DNA from: Rossellomorea sp. SC111 | GTDB taxonomy: Bacteria > Bacillota > Bacilli > Bacillales > Bacillaceae_B | Length of the DNA: 64,000 nt | Assembly (NCBI RefSeq): GCF_024733565.1 | Contig: NZ_JANIOC010000020.1 | Location: 1-64,000 of the forward strand | Direction of reading: 5' to 3' | Shown here: positions 27,959-35,978 of the stretch, one piece after another | Position numbering within the stretch: position 1 is the first letter of the stretch | Layout of the letters: the number at the start of each line of letters is the position of its first letter | Made by a program: the position numbers and the translations under genes | The notes under the pieces: generated by a model | The model's input: the letters and a program-made list of their open reading frames with translations, nothing else | Databases searched by the model: none | Told to the model about the DNA's origin: nothing

Positions 27959-28927
27959 CTATTCCTCATTCTGAAACGTTTGAATGTTCTCTCCCTTGGC
28001 ATATAGCCAAATCTTTTCGTGGGAAGAGGCTCCTTCAAGGGGGAGGTTGAGCTTCTGTTGCAGCTCTTCCATCCATACTTCATGGATATTGGTTCCTGCC
28101 ACAAACAGCTTTTGCAGCACCGTCCCCTCCCAATTCGGATAAGGTAGATCATGTCTGGAGGAACTTACACACAGATGGGTAGCATGAATGAATTGTCTTC
28201 GGGGCAGGGTGAGTCCATCACTCATGAAAGAAGCGACAAAGGAAGTCCCGGGGCGGTAATAGATTTCGTCCGGTGTCCCGATTTGCTGGAACCGGCCTTC
28301 GTGTAACACTGCCACCCGGTCTCCCATCTCATATGCTTCATCACGGTCATGGGTGACGAACAAGACTGTGGTCCCTTCTTCTTTAAATACGTTCAAGACC
28401 CACCTCCTCAACTCTTTCCTCAGTTGCAAGTCGAGACTGCTGAATGGTTCGTCTAAGAGTAACAGCTTCGGCTTCAGAATGAGGGAGCGAATAAGGGAAA
28501 CCCGCTGCTGCTGGCCGCCCGACAGCTCAGAGGGATAATGATGCATGACTTCACCTAAACCGACTCTTTGAATATAGTCTTTCGCACTCCTTTTATTTTC
28601 ATGTTTCTTATTCCCCCTCATTTCCAACCCGTACATGACGTTTTCAAGAACATTCATATGAGGGAATAACAAGGGCTGCTGAGAGACCATTCCGATCGGT
28701 CTGTTTTGAGGTTTGGTTAAAGAAATATCGTTACCATCTATTAATACCTTTCCCTTTGTAGCAGATTCTAAGCCTGCGAGAATCCGCAAAAAGGTTGATT
28801 TCCCTGAACCCGATGCCCCTACGAATGAGAGGATCTCCCCCTTTTTCAAGGAGAAGGTTACATCCTTCAAAATCTCTTTCTCTTTAAAGGTTTTCGACAC
28901 TCCCTGGATATCTATAAATGAACTCAT
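27959..28927 (-). CDS. ABC transporter ATP-binding protein, YnjD-like
   Basis: A 322-residue ABC ATPase. Walker A GASGSGKST, signature LSGGQQQRVS, Walker B LLLLDEP and the switch histidine in VTHDRDEAYEMG are present, followed by about 100 residues of a TOBE-like regulatory tail. The frame opens at 28978, but MSSFIDIQGV at 28927 overlaps the permease stop by four bases (ATGA), so I use that start. It powers the two permeases upstream. Confidence 0.93.
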   Translation of the reverse strand: MSSFIDIQGVSKTFKEKEILKDVTFSLKKGEILSFVGASGSGKSTFLRILAGLESATKGKVLIDGNDISLTKPQNRPIGMVSQQPLLFPHMNVLENVMYGLEMRGNKKHENKRSAKDYIQRVGLGEVMHHYPSELSGGQQQRVSLIRSLILKPKLLLLDEPFSSLDLQLRKELRRWVLNVFKEEGTTVLFVTHDRDEAYEMGDRVAVLHEGRFQQIGTPDEIYYRPGTSFVASFMSDGLTLPRRQFIHATHLCVSSSRHDLPYPNWEGTVLQKLFVAGTNIHEVWMEELQQKLNLPLEGASSHEKIWLYAKGENIQTFQNEE

Positions 28928-29724
28928 TGCTTCTTCCTCCCTCTTAGATGCTGGTAAGGGAGTGTTAATTTCAAACACCCCTCAAGTATGATGTATAAGA
29001 TGATGGGAATAAGGGCGAACACGATGGAGAATGCCGCCATGACCGCTTCATCTGCCGTATCGGTAAATGGGTAGTAGACCATTGCAAGGGTTACGACGTT
29101 CCCACCGCCTATGATTGCCGTCAGGACATATTGACTTAAAGAGATGACAATCGTCAGGAACAATACGCTGCGGATGCTTGGAAGGAGCAGGGGTAATTCG
29201 ATATGGTATACGCGATTGATAGCACTTCCTCCAAGGATGATTGATTGTTCGAGTAATTTCGATCCGATCCGCTCATAGCCTGTTTTAAACATTTTTATGC
29301 TGTAAGGAATCGTCGGTACTAAATGAACGAGGGCAACCCCGATCCAGTGATCGGAGAGGCCATAACGTATAAAGGTAATATGAAGTCCGATGGCCACGAC
29401 CAAAACGGGAATGAACAGAGGCAGCATCATGAGCGCTTCAATCACCGATTTCCCCCTGAATGAAGAAAAGGAAAGCACTTTCCCCCCAGTGATACCGATC
29501 AGAAGATTGAGACTCAACACGACTACTGCAATCCACACCGACACCCCTACTGAATTCAGAAATTCTCCTTCGTTCATCAAGAGTTCCCACGCCCTTACGC
29601 TTGGTTCACCTCGAGTAGAGCTCCCCCATGCCACTTTCCCGTAAAAGCTTTTATACACTAAAAAGAAGATGGGAAAGATAAAAAGGATAAAAGATATGCT
29701 ATAAAATAACGTTTTTCTCATCAT
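28924..29724 (-). CDS. ABC transporter permease, matching the C-terminal half of YnjC
   Basis: A 266-residue permease with about six helices. The EAA-type loop is at GSKLLEQSIILGGSAINRVYHI. In E. coli YnjC is a single protein of about 510 residues; here two separate permeases (this and 29732-30592) together have a similar length, suggesting fission or fusion of the pair. The ATG pair at 29724/29721 follows AGAGGTG. Transports with the other permease. Confidence 0.88.
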   Translation of the reverse strand: MMRKTLFYSISFILFIFPIFFLVYKSFYGKVAWGSSTRGEPSVRAWELLMNEGEFLNSVGVSVWIAVVVLSLNLLIGITGGKVLSFSSFRGKSVIEALMMLPLFIPVLVVAIGLHITFIRYGLSDHWIGVALVHLVPTIPYSIKMFKTGYERIGSKLLEQSIILGGSAINRVYHIELPLLLPSIRSVLFLTIVISLSQYVLTAIIGGGNVVTLAMVYYPFTDTADEAVMAAFSIVFALIPIILYIILEGCLKLTLPYQHLRGRKKQ

Positions 29725-29731
29725 GACACCT

Positions 29732-30592
29732 CTAATTCCCAATTCCTTTCGTGATGTGCATCCGTTTCTTGTTCGTGATATAAAGAACGATCCACATGAA
29801 GACCCCGATGCCGAGTCCGGTCATGACAAGTGAGGCAAACGCTAATGGACGGTCACTCCAGTTACCGCTATAAAACCAGTCGTATGCAAGGATTGCAAGC
29901 ATCTGTGGAGACGTTACCCCCAGCAACTGTGGAACTTCAAAGCTGGTAAAAATAAAAGCAAAAAGAATGGCCCCGGTTTCGATGAGGACAGGATAGATAA
30001 ATGGCCATTCTGCCACTCTGAACGTTTGATAGGAGCCAGCTCCCAACAAAGAAGCGACCTCTTTATACCCTTTGGGCATAGTCGCATACACGGGTAACAG
30101 CATCAACGTCACAAAGGGAACTTCTTTCCACACATACGTCAACATGATTCCGAGCCCATTCCGGTCCTGTACCAATATGGGAAATTGACTGCGGTCGTCA
30201 ATCCAACCGATCATCCCGGCAATATGTGAGAAAAAGCCGCTCTGATTAAAGAGTAAGTAGACGAGATACGCCCATACAAAATGGGGGACGAGCATCGGGA
30301 TCCACACCAGCAGTTTATGTCCGGTTTCCTTTAACAATGGAGAGAATGCCTTGACGATACCCAAGCCAATGAAAAGGGACAGGATCGTCGAGACCACGGT
30401 CACTGTCAGGCTGAACGGGACGGATGCGATAAAACGATTTTGTTCAAACAATTCCCGGTAATGTTCGAATGTAAAGCTTCCCCCGCCCCTTACACTTTCC
30501 AAAATCGCAAGGACGATCCCGAGGCCGGGAATCAGGAGGAAAAAGAGGACTCCAGGCAGGAGAAGAAGTGCGTTATTGGCTGGCCACTTCAC
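29732..30592 (-). CDS. ABC transporter permease, matching the N-terminal half of YnjC
   Basis: A 286-residue permease with about six helices and an EAA-type loop at GYKEVASLLGAGSYQTFRVAEW. It starts at a GTG inside the last 20 bases of the substrate-binding gene, with AAGGAG upstream. It resembles spermidine/iron-type (PotB-like) permeases in architecture. Confidence 0.88.
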   Translation of the reverse strand: MKWPANNALLLLPGVLFFLLIPGLGIVLAILESVRGGGSFTFEHYRELFEQNRFIASVPFSLTVTVVSTILSLFIGLGIVKAFSPLLKETGHKLLVWIPMLVPHFVWAYLVYLLFNQSGFFSHIAGMIGWIDDRSQFPILVQDRNGLGIMLTYVWKEVPFVTLMLLPVYATMPKGYKEVASLLGAGSYQTFRVAEWPFIYPVLIETGAILFAFIFTSFEVPQLLGVTSPQMLAILAYDWFYSGNWSDRPLAFASLVMTGLGIGVFMWIVLYITNKKRMHITKGIGN

Positions 30593-31802
30593 GGATCCAA
30601 TTCTCCTTCAGCCATTCAACATAAGCAGCATCAAGCTCACCCTTGAAGTTTTCTTCAAGCTTTGAGGCTTCCAATACGCTTTCACCGCGATCGATCTCCA
30701 TGAATTTCTTCCTCCACTCCTCATCAAGCTTGTCATAGGAAATAGCTGAACTCTCCCCCCAATAATCCGGTTTCAGCTTCTCATACTGCGCTTCCGGGGA
30801 CAGGAACCCATTAATGGCAACCATGGCACCTTCTTTATTGGGACTATTGAAAGGAATGGCAAGGAAATGAGTATTCCCGATCGACCCTATGTCCTTTAAT
30901 ATGAACGACTTCGTGCTTTCCGGAAACACGCCATCCTTGATCAGATGTTCCGCCCTTGCTTCGTTATATCCCATCGTCATCCACACCTCTTCCTGACTGA
31001 ACAGCTTATCAAGATCCGTCAAGGTGGATGGATACGTCTCCCCTTTTCTCCACAGGTAAGGCTTCATGGAGTTTAATTCGTCCCACACATCCGCTCCAAT
31101 CTCCTCCGCCTTTTCTTCATCAAACCCGTTCCTGGCCAGATTCGAATCCGTTTTGGCATAAAGAAGATGTCTAAGAAACGCATTCCCAGTGAAATCACTT
31201 GGATTCGGATAGGTGAATTTCCCGGGATTCTCTTTCATGAATGTTTTCAAATCTTCAAAGGTAGCCGGTGGATTTTTCACTTTTTCACTATTATAGAAAT
31301 AAACGAATTGAACTTTACCCCAAGGGGCTTCAAACCCTTTTGTTTCCGTTCCGAAGTCATATTGAAAGGCGTCGCTGTCCATATCATAGTATTCGTTGTA
31401 GTTAGGCAGTTTGTCCGTGAAGGAACCTGCCAACAGATCTTGTTCTTTCGCATTTTTAAAATTTTCACCGTTGATCCAGACGATGTCGATCGTCCCCTCT
31501 TTTTTTCCTGCCCGTTTCTCGGTTTGCAGCTTCTGCAGGATTTCAGGCGTGTCTAAAGGTACCCGGTTCAGTTCGATATTGTTCTTTTCTTTTAACATGG
31601 GGGCCATGACTTCATCGATATATCGGTTGATCCCCTCGTCTCCTCCCCACATAAACATATTCACTTTGGTCCCTTTTGCTTTCGACGTGATCGTTTCCCA
31701 CTCTTCATCAGGAATTTTCACGCTACCATTTGCATTTGACGAACCGCAAGCCGATACTAATAGTAAGGAAAATGCGCTTACAATCGCTAACCATATTCTC
31801 AT
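30573..31802 (-). CDS. ABC transporter substrate-binding lipoprotein, YnjB-like
   Basis: A 409-residue extracellular solute-binding protein. The signal peptide ends in the lipobox VSAC with Cys19. The mature protein is a SBP_bac type; WGGDEGINRYIDE and APWGKVQFVYFYN resemble E. coli YnjB (COG4134). The ligand is unknown. It is the first gene of the operon and has GAGGAG before the ATG. A perfect 12-bp palindrome (31874-31885) lies upstream. Confidence 0.88.
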   Translation of the reverse strand: MRIWLAIVSAFSLLLVSACGSSNANGSVKIPDEEWETITSKAKGTKVNMFMWGGDEGINRYIDEVMAPMLKEKNNIELNRVPLDTPEILQKLQTEKRAGKKEGTIDIVWINGENFKNAKEQDLLAGSFTDKLPNYNEYYDMDSDAFQYDFGTETKGFEAPWGKVQFVYFYNSEKVKNPPATFEDLKTFMKENPGKFTYPNPSDFTGNAFLRHLLYAKTDSNLARNGFDEEKAEEIGADVWDELNSMKPYLWRKGETYPSTLTDLDKLFSQEEVWMTMGYNEARAEHLIKDGVFPESTKSFILKDIGSIGNTHFLAIPFNSPNKEGAMVAINGFLSPEAQYEKLKPDYWGESSAISYDKLDEEWRKKFMEIDRGESVLEASKLEENFKGELDAAYVEWLKENWIREVASQ

Positions 31803-31873
31803 CCATCATGCTCCTCTGCGCTTTTCTATAATTATATAGTACTAAACCGTATAATATAAAAAAGTAATCTGCC

Positions 31874-31885
31874 TTACATATGTAA
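31874..31885. promoter_or_regulatory. Palindrome TTACATATGTAA, possible operator
   Basis: A perfect 12-bp dyad in the gap between the divergent ynjB-like operon and the plus-strand lipoprotein gene. It lies about 70 bp from the ynjB start. The size and position would suit a dimeric regulator such as a small winged-helix repressor, but no regulator gene is adjacent. Confidence 0.35.
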
Positions 31886-32016
31886 ATGAATGTTCGAATT
31901 GTGAGTGAGAGAAACTAGAAGCGCACGTCCCCCATGCCTTCCGAGCTCATATTCTCAGGAGGCTTGTAACCTTTTTGATCAAACTCTGTCTAATACAGTA
32001 AGGAGGTGACTCTAGC

Positions 32017-32505
32017 GTGAAGCGATTCATGATGATGATAATCATTCTAATAGCGGGAATGGCCGGCTGTGGAACAGCTGATGAAAACGACAGCCAGCCG
32101 GTAAAAAAAGAGACCGAACAGGGAGCGGGTGAAGATATTTCTGTACAGAAAGGAATTGTAGCAGGCGAAATGGAACCTTCATTAACCAAGAAAGATGCTG
32201 ATGGTCAAAGTGTATATGTATATAGTGTGAAAAACCAAACAGAGCAGGAGAAAACATTTTCTTTCTCCTCTGGCCAGACAATCGACTATGAACTGCGAAA
32301 CGAAAAAGGCGAAATCGTTTATAAAGATTCAAAGAATAAAATGTACACACAGGCACTACAGGAAATCACTGTGAAGCAAGGGGAAGCGTTTTCTCGTGAA
32401 ATTGTCCTCCCGAAGGTTGAAAGCGGCTCTTATACATTGACCGTCTGGATGACCGCCAAGGGAGATCAGGACTATAAAACGACGGCAAAGGTAGTGGTGG
32501 AATAA
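32017..32505 (+). CDS. BsuPI-domain lipoprotein
   Basis: A 162-residue predicted lipoprotein with lipobox MAGC and a charged, Gln/Glu-rich spacer. The rest (about residues 60-160) matches the BsuPI fold, first described as an intracellular proteinase inhibitor of B. subtilis, but here exported. Repeated Ser/Thr beta strands such as KTFSFSSGQTIDYEL are typical. The start is a GTG with AAGGAGG eleven bases upstream. Function unproven. Confidence 0.78.
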   Translation: MKRFMMMIIILIAGMAGCGTADENDSQPVKKETEQGAGEDISVQKGIVAGEMEPSLTKKDADGQSVYVYSVKNQTEQEKTFSFSSGQTIDYELRNEKGEIVYKDSKNKMYTQALQEITVKQGEAFSREIVLPKVESGSYTLTVWMTAKGDQDYKTTAKVVVE

Positions 32506-32515
32506 GGATACAAAA

Positions 32516-32552
32516 AAGGATTAATCTCGGGCGGGGCACGGCGAGATTAATC
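32516..32552. terminator. Bidirectional terminator, lipoprotein gene and sfsA
   Basis: AAAAGGATTAATCTCG pairs with CGAGATTAATCCTTTT around a twelve-base loop (about 32516-32556). The sfsA stop codon (32547-32549) lies within the right arm. Confidence 0.88.
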
Positions 32553-33290
32553 CTTTTCTGTGTAAACGGGGATAGATCCACTGAGAGAGATGCGTTCAGG
32601 CGTCACGATGCACTTTCTTCCGAAAAACCTGACACCGCGCACTGCGGCTTCTTCCATGACCAGGGAAAAATGAGGATCGATTTCAGGAGCGGAAGTGATT
32701 CCCCGCAGATCTGTACGCTGGGCAATGAATAAGACCGCTGTTTGATAGCTTCCCTTCATCTGCAAATAGGTCAATTCCTCTACATGCCTCGCTCCCCTTG
32801 CTGTGACGGCATCGGGAAATTTACCTATTCCGTCCTCGACCATCGTGACACTTTTGACTTCGAGTAGTAACTTTTCATCATTTTGTTTATGTTGGAGCAG
32901 GAAGTCAAAGCGTGAACCTCCCACCTTATATTCGGCTTTTTCCAGGCGCCAATCCTTCAGCTCCTCCAGTACTTCCGTCTGCAGGGCTTCCAGTACCAAC
33001 CGGTTTGGATATTGAGTATTCAAGGAAACATACATATCGTTTACGGGATCATGGGTCATGACCGCTGACCACCTTGTTTTCCTTTTTGGGTCCTTGGATT
33101 CCTTTAGCCAAATCGGCCCTCCAGGTACCAGCAAGTCCTTCAGCCTCCCAGGATCGGGTAAGTGGACTTTTTCTTTTGAACCTGAAGGAAGCTCGCACTC
33201 CAGCACAAACCGATTGAGCCGTTCAAGAAAGACGGCTTGAACCAGAGTGTCATGGAATGGGATACTTGCGAAAACTTCACGGTCCCTCAT
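32547..33290 (-). CDS. sfsA: SfsA family protein (putative DNA-binding/nuclease-fold)
   Basis: A 247-residue SfsA protein. An OB-fold-like N-terminus is followed by a PD-(D/E)xK-like core with RFDFLL, LLEVKSVT and FPDAVTARG. The name comes from the E. coli protein that stimulates sugar fermentation genes and binds DNA; the true function is unsettled. The start overlaps the upstream gene by four bases. It ends inside a hairpin shared with the lipoprotein gene. Confidence 0.9.
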   Translation of the reverse strand: MRDREVFASIPFHDTLVQAVFLERLNRFVLECELPSGSKEKVHLPDPGRLKDLLVPGGPIWLKESKDPKRKTRWSAVMTHDPVNDMYVSLNTQYPNRLVLEALQTEVLEELKDWRLEKAEYKVGGSRFDFLLQHKQNDEKLLLEVKSVTMVEDGIGKFPDAVTARGARHVEELTYLQMKGSYQTAVLFIAQRTDLRGITSAPEIDPHFSLVMEEAAVRGVRFFGRKCIVTPERISLSGSIPVYTEKD

Positions 33291-34060
33291 TTTAATAAGG
33301 CGCTCCAGCTCTTCGTTTTACGGTCATATGACAATAATCCGTTCGCAGGTAATTTGCGGATCTGCTTATAATCCTCTGTCATTTCATCCATGTCATAATA
33401 ATCACCGATCACCCATATGGGAATCTCGATCTTCCCTCTCGTTAATACTGCTTTTTCAAGGGAGATGACCATTCCTTCTTTTAACTTATCCCGGAAGGAA
33501 TGAATGACTTCCTTCCCGATCACAGGGTAGGGTTTCTCCTTCTTCATACCGAAGAGGCCTTTCCCACTCTTGACCGTACTGAGTTTGGATGAGAGGGTTG
33601 CTCCCAGCATTTGATAGAAGTCCTCAAAGTCCCGGTAATAAACTTTATTGAACCAGCCGTCCTCATGGGAAAGATAGGCATAGCGGTTATTCAGCTTAGA
33701 ATAAAATGGAGGATTTAATGGCTGTTTGATATGCCCCATATAAAGGAGTTCTGCAATTTCCTGCCCGTTCAACTCATCGACTCCGACCTCTTCTTCGAAA
33801 TCGATCCAACAGAAGTCTCCGTAGCTCTGAACCCCGTCATCGATGATCTTCTTCATTTCGTCCTGTTCTACATATTCCATATGGGTATGTATATTGAAAG
33901 CACCATGCTCGTACTGATGCTTGATAAGAAGTAAGTTCTTTAAAGGTTTACGGGCGTTCATTGCAAACTCGTTGAAATGGATTCCGTAAGAAACGACATA
34001 TTGGCGATCCGGATTCTTGTGAACATAGATGATATCTTTAACTTGGTTATTTGCCTTCAA
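33287..34060 (-). CDS. Uncharacterised protein co-transcribed with sfsA
   Basis: I do not recognise this family. It is about 257 residues, soluble, rich in Lys, Tyr and acidic residues, with no signal peptide or membrane segment. Features visible are HTHMEYVEQDEM near residue 60 and a C-terminal beta-rich part (IPIWVIGDYYDMDE). The frame opens at 34093; GGAGG near 34070 is eight bases before a TTG at 34060 and only two bases from the ATG at 34066, so I favour the TTG. It overlaps sfsA by four bases, which implies a joint role, unknown. Confidence 0.7.
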   Translation of the reverse strand: MKANNQVKDIIYVHKNPDRQYVVSYGIHFNEFAMNARKPLKNLLLIKHQYEHGAFNIHTHMEYVEQDEMKKIIDDGVQSYGDFCWIDFEEEVGVDELNGQEIAELLYMGHIKQPLNPPFYSKLNNRYAYLSHEDGWFNKVYYRDFEDFYQMLGATLSSKLSTVKSGKGLFGMKKEKPYPVIGKEVIHSFRDKLKEGMVISLEKAVLTRGKIEIPIWVIGDYYDMDEMTEDYKQIRKLPANGLLSYDRKTKSWSALLK

Positions 34061-34093
34061 GAACATTCCCTCCATCTGATTAACACGGTGCAC

Positions 34094-34499
34094 AGTTCAT
34101 AATTTCTATTTTATCAAATATAGTACAAACTTGTTCTTTTCTATTTCATTTCAAAATGATGACAAAAGTCGCAGGTAATTGTCGATATTAGTCATATTTC
34201 AGTACTATGTGTTTAAGACTAGCGTCGTTTTCAGCTTCTAAACCACATCTTTATGAATATAATCTATTTCAAAGTCAAATACCCACTATAAACATGTAAT
34301 AAATGGAATATCCCCTCTCTATTTTTCTCCCGAGCCCTTCTGCCATCAACATTTTCCATGAATTCAATTGTTCACCTGTTCCAAATACCCGTCATATGCC
34401 GACTGAAGTTCTCGAATTTCTTGGGTCATGAGTAGAAATTTCCTTTCATTTCTATTAGACTAGGAATGTGAAATCTTTAGAAATTCAGGTGAATAGATT
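34094..34499. other. Intergenic gap between divergent genes
   Basis: About 400 bp between the 33287 gene (minus) and the SEDS gene (plus). It is AT-rich with a TATAAT near 34257 but no credible -35. A minus-strand 21-codon frame at 34364-34429 was weighed and rejected. No hairpin, repeat or riboswitch motif recognised. Confidence 0.5.
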
Positions 34500-35675
34500 A
34501 TGGAAACTCGCCAGCGATTTGCTGATAAGATCGATTGGGGTCTTCTCTTTTTATTAATGCTGTTCTTCATTGTAAGTGCAATGGGAATCAGCAGTGCCCA
34601 GACTTCAGGGCAATATGGGACAAACTTTGTGATTAGACAGGCTTTTTGGTACGTAGTGGGCGGTATTATCATCGGCGCTGCGTTATTTCTCGACTCAGAT
34701 CAGTATAAACGGCTTGCCTGGTACATATACGGTGCAGGAATCTTCTTGCTCGTTTTATTATTGATTTCTCCAGAAAGCATTGCACCTCACCGGAATGGAG
34801 CCAAAAGCTGGTTCATGTTGGGACCGCTTGGATCGATACAGCCTTCAGAGTTCATGAAGACATTCTTAATCCTTGCTTTGGCACGTGTCATCACCAATCA
34901 TCATGAACTTAATCCAAGAAAAACAGTGCAGACAGACTTTCAGTTATTAATTAAAATCGGCTTGACCACTCTTCTTCCCCTTGCTTTCATCATGCAGCAG
35001 CCGGATTTAGGGACATCATTGGTCATACTGGCCATCATGACGGGTATCATCCTTGTTTCAGGCATTACGTGGAAGCTGATTGTGCCTATCTATGCTTCTA
35101 TCGGAGTCTTAGGTGCGGGCATCCTTTCACTGGTAATATGGGCACCACAATTATTGGAGAAATACTTAAACGTGAAACCTTACCAATTCGGGCGGATCTA
35201 TGCATGGCTCGATCCGTACAATTATGCGAAATTAGAAGGATTTCATTTGATCAACTCCCTTAACGCCATTGGTTCGGGACAGATTTTCGGGAAGGGATAC
35301 AGTGACCGGGAAGTGTATATTCCGGAAAACCATACAGACTTTATCTTCAGTGTCATCGGTGAAGAGTACGGATTCATCGGCGCAAGTGTCGTCATCAGTT
35401 TATACTTTCTGCTGATTTATCATCTAACCAAGACGGCACTTGATACGAAAGAGCCTTTCAACGCTTATGTCTGTGCAGGGATCATCAGTATGATCACGTT
35501 CCATGTGTTCCAGAACATCGGAATGACGATCCAATTACTGCCGATCACAGGTATCCCCCTTCCGTTCATCAGTTATGGGGGAAGCTCCCTCATGGGGAAT
35601 ATGCTGGCCCTCGGCCTTGTGTTCAGTATGAGGTTTCATCATAAAACGTATATGTTTTCTTCAGAAGATTCTTAA
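34500..35675 (+). CDS. rodA: SEDS peptidoglycan glycosyltransferase, RodA type
   Basis: A 391-residue SEDS protein with about ten membrane helices. HRNGAKSWF, IQPSEFMK, MQQPDLGTSLV, the catalytic-loop WLDPY, TDFIFSVIGEEYG and GIPLPFISYGGSSLM are all standard. The pattern is closer to RodA/YwcF than to FtsW or SpoVE as I recall. It polymerises lipid II into glycan strands with a class B PBP, in the lateral wall machinery. AGGTGA precedes the ATG. It ends just before the argS promoter. Confidence 0.85.
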   Translation: METRQRFADKIDWGLLFLLMLFFIVSAMGISSAQTSGQYGTNFVIRQAFWYVVGGIIIGAALFLDSDQYKRLAWYIYGAGIFLLVLLLISPESIAPHRNGAKSWFMLGPLGSIQPSEFMKTFLILALARVITNHHELNPRKTVQTDFQLLIKIGLTTLLPLAFIMQQPDLGTSLVILAIMTGIILVSGITWKLIVPIYASIGVLGAGILSLVIWAPQLLEKYLNVKPYQFGRIYAWLDPYNYAKLEGFHLINSLNAIGSGQIFGKGYSDREVYIPENHTDFIFSVIGEEYGFIGASVVISLYFLLIYHLTKTALDTKEPFNAYVCAGIISMITFHVFQNIGMTIQLLPITGIPLPFISYGGSSLMGNMLALGLVFSMRFHHKTYMFSSEDS

Positions 35676-35682
35676 TTACAGG

Positions 35683-35710
35683 TTGCATTCATCCCTGATA
35701 TGTGTAAAAT
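35683..35710 (+). promoter_or_regulatory. Possible argS T-box promoter
   Basis: TTGCAT (35683-35688) and TAAAAT (35705-35710) are 16 bases apart. The -35 is weak, the -10 good. It is in the right place to start the T-box leader. Confidence 0.4.
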
Positions 35711-35724
35711 AGTAGTAATTAGAT

Positions 35725-35950
35725 ATGGAATATTCTGTGAAGAAGAGAGTAATCCCGACGTGGATCATAGCGAGCCGGGGGCGGTGGGAGCCCGGTATGA
35801 AGCCCTGGATGAACCGCACTTCTGAGAAGTTCTTCTTGAAATCAGTAGGGAAGAACCGGGATCTCCCGTTATACAATGAGTGTCCTTAATCGGGAATAAG
35901 AGTGGTACCGCGAGCTAAACTCGTCTCTGTGCAGAGACGGGTTTTTTTGT
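35725..35950 (+). promoter_or_regulatory. T-box leader of argS (specifier CGC, Arg)
   Basis: The T-box motif GTGGTACCGCG is at about 35902-35912, preceded by AAGA. Stem I opens with GAAGAAGAGAGTA; the right side contains GAACCGCACT, where CGC (35815-35817) serves as an arginine specifier codon. The terminator CGTCTCT/AGAGACG (35922-35940) is followed by seven T residues. Uncharged tRNA-Arg is expected to stabilise the antiterminator, turning on argS when arginine is short. Confidence 0.93.
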
Positions 35951-35978
35951 GTTTCATACTAATGGGAGGTGTAACAAG

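Noticed and set aside
34364..34429. 21-codon minus-strand frame starting MTQEIRELQ
   Set aside because: Helical look, but too short, no good ribosome-binding site and no promoter.
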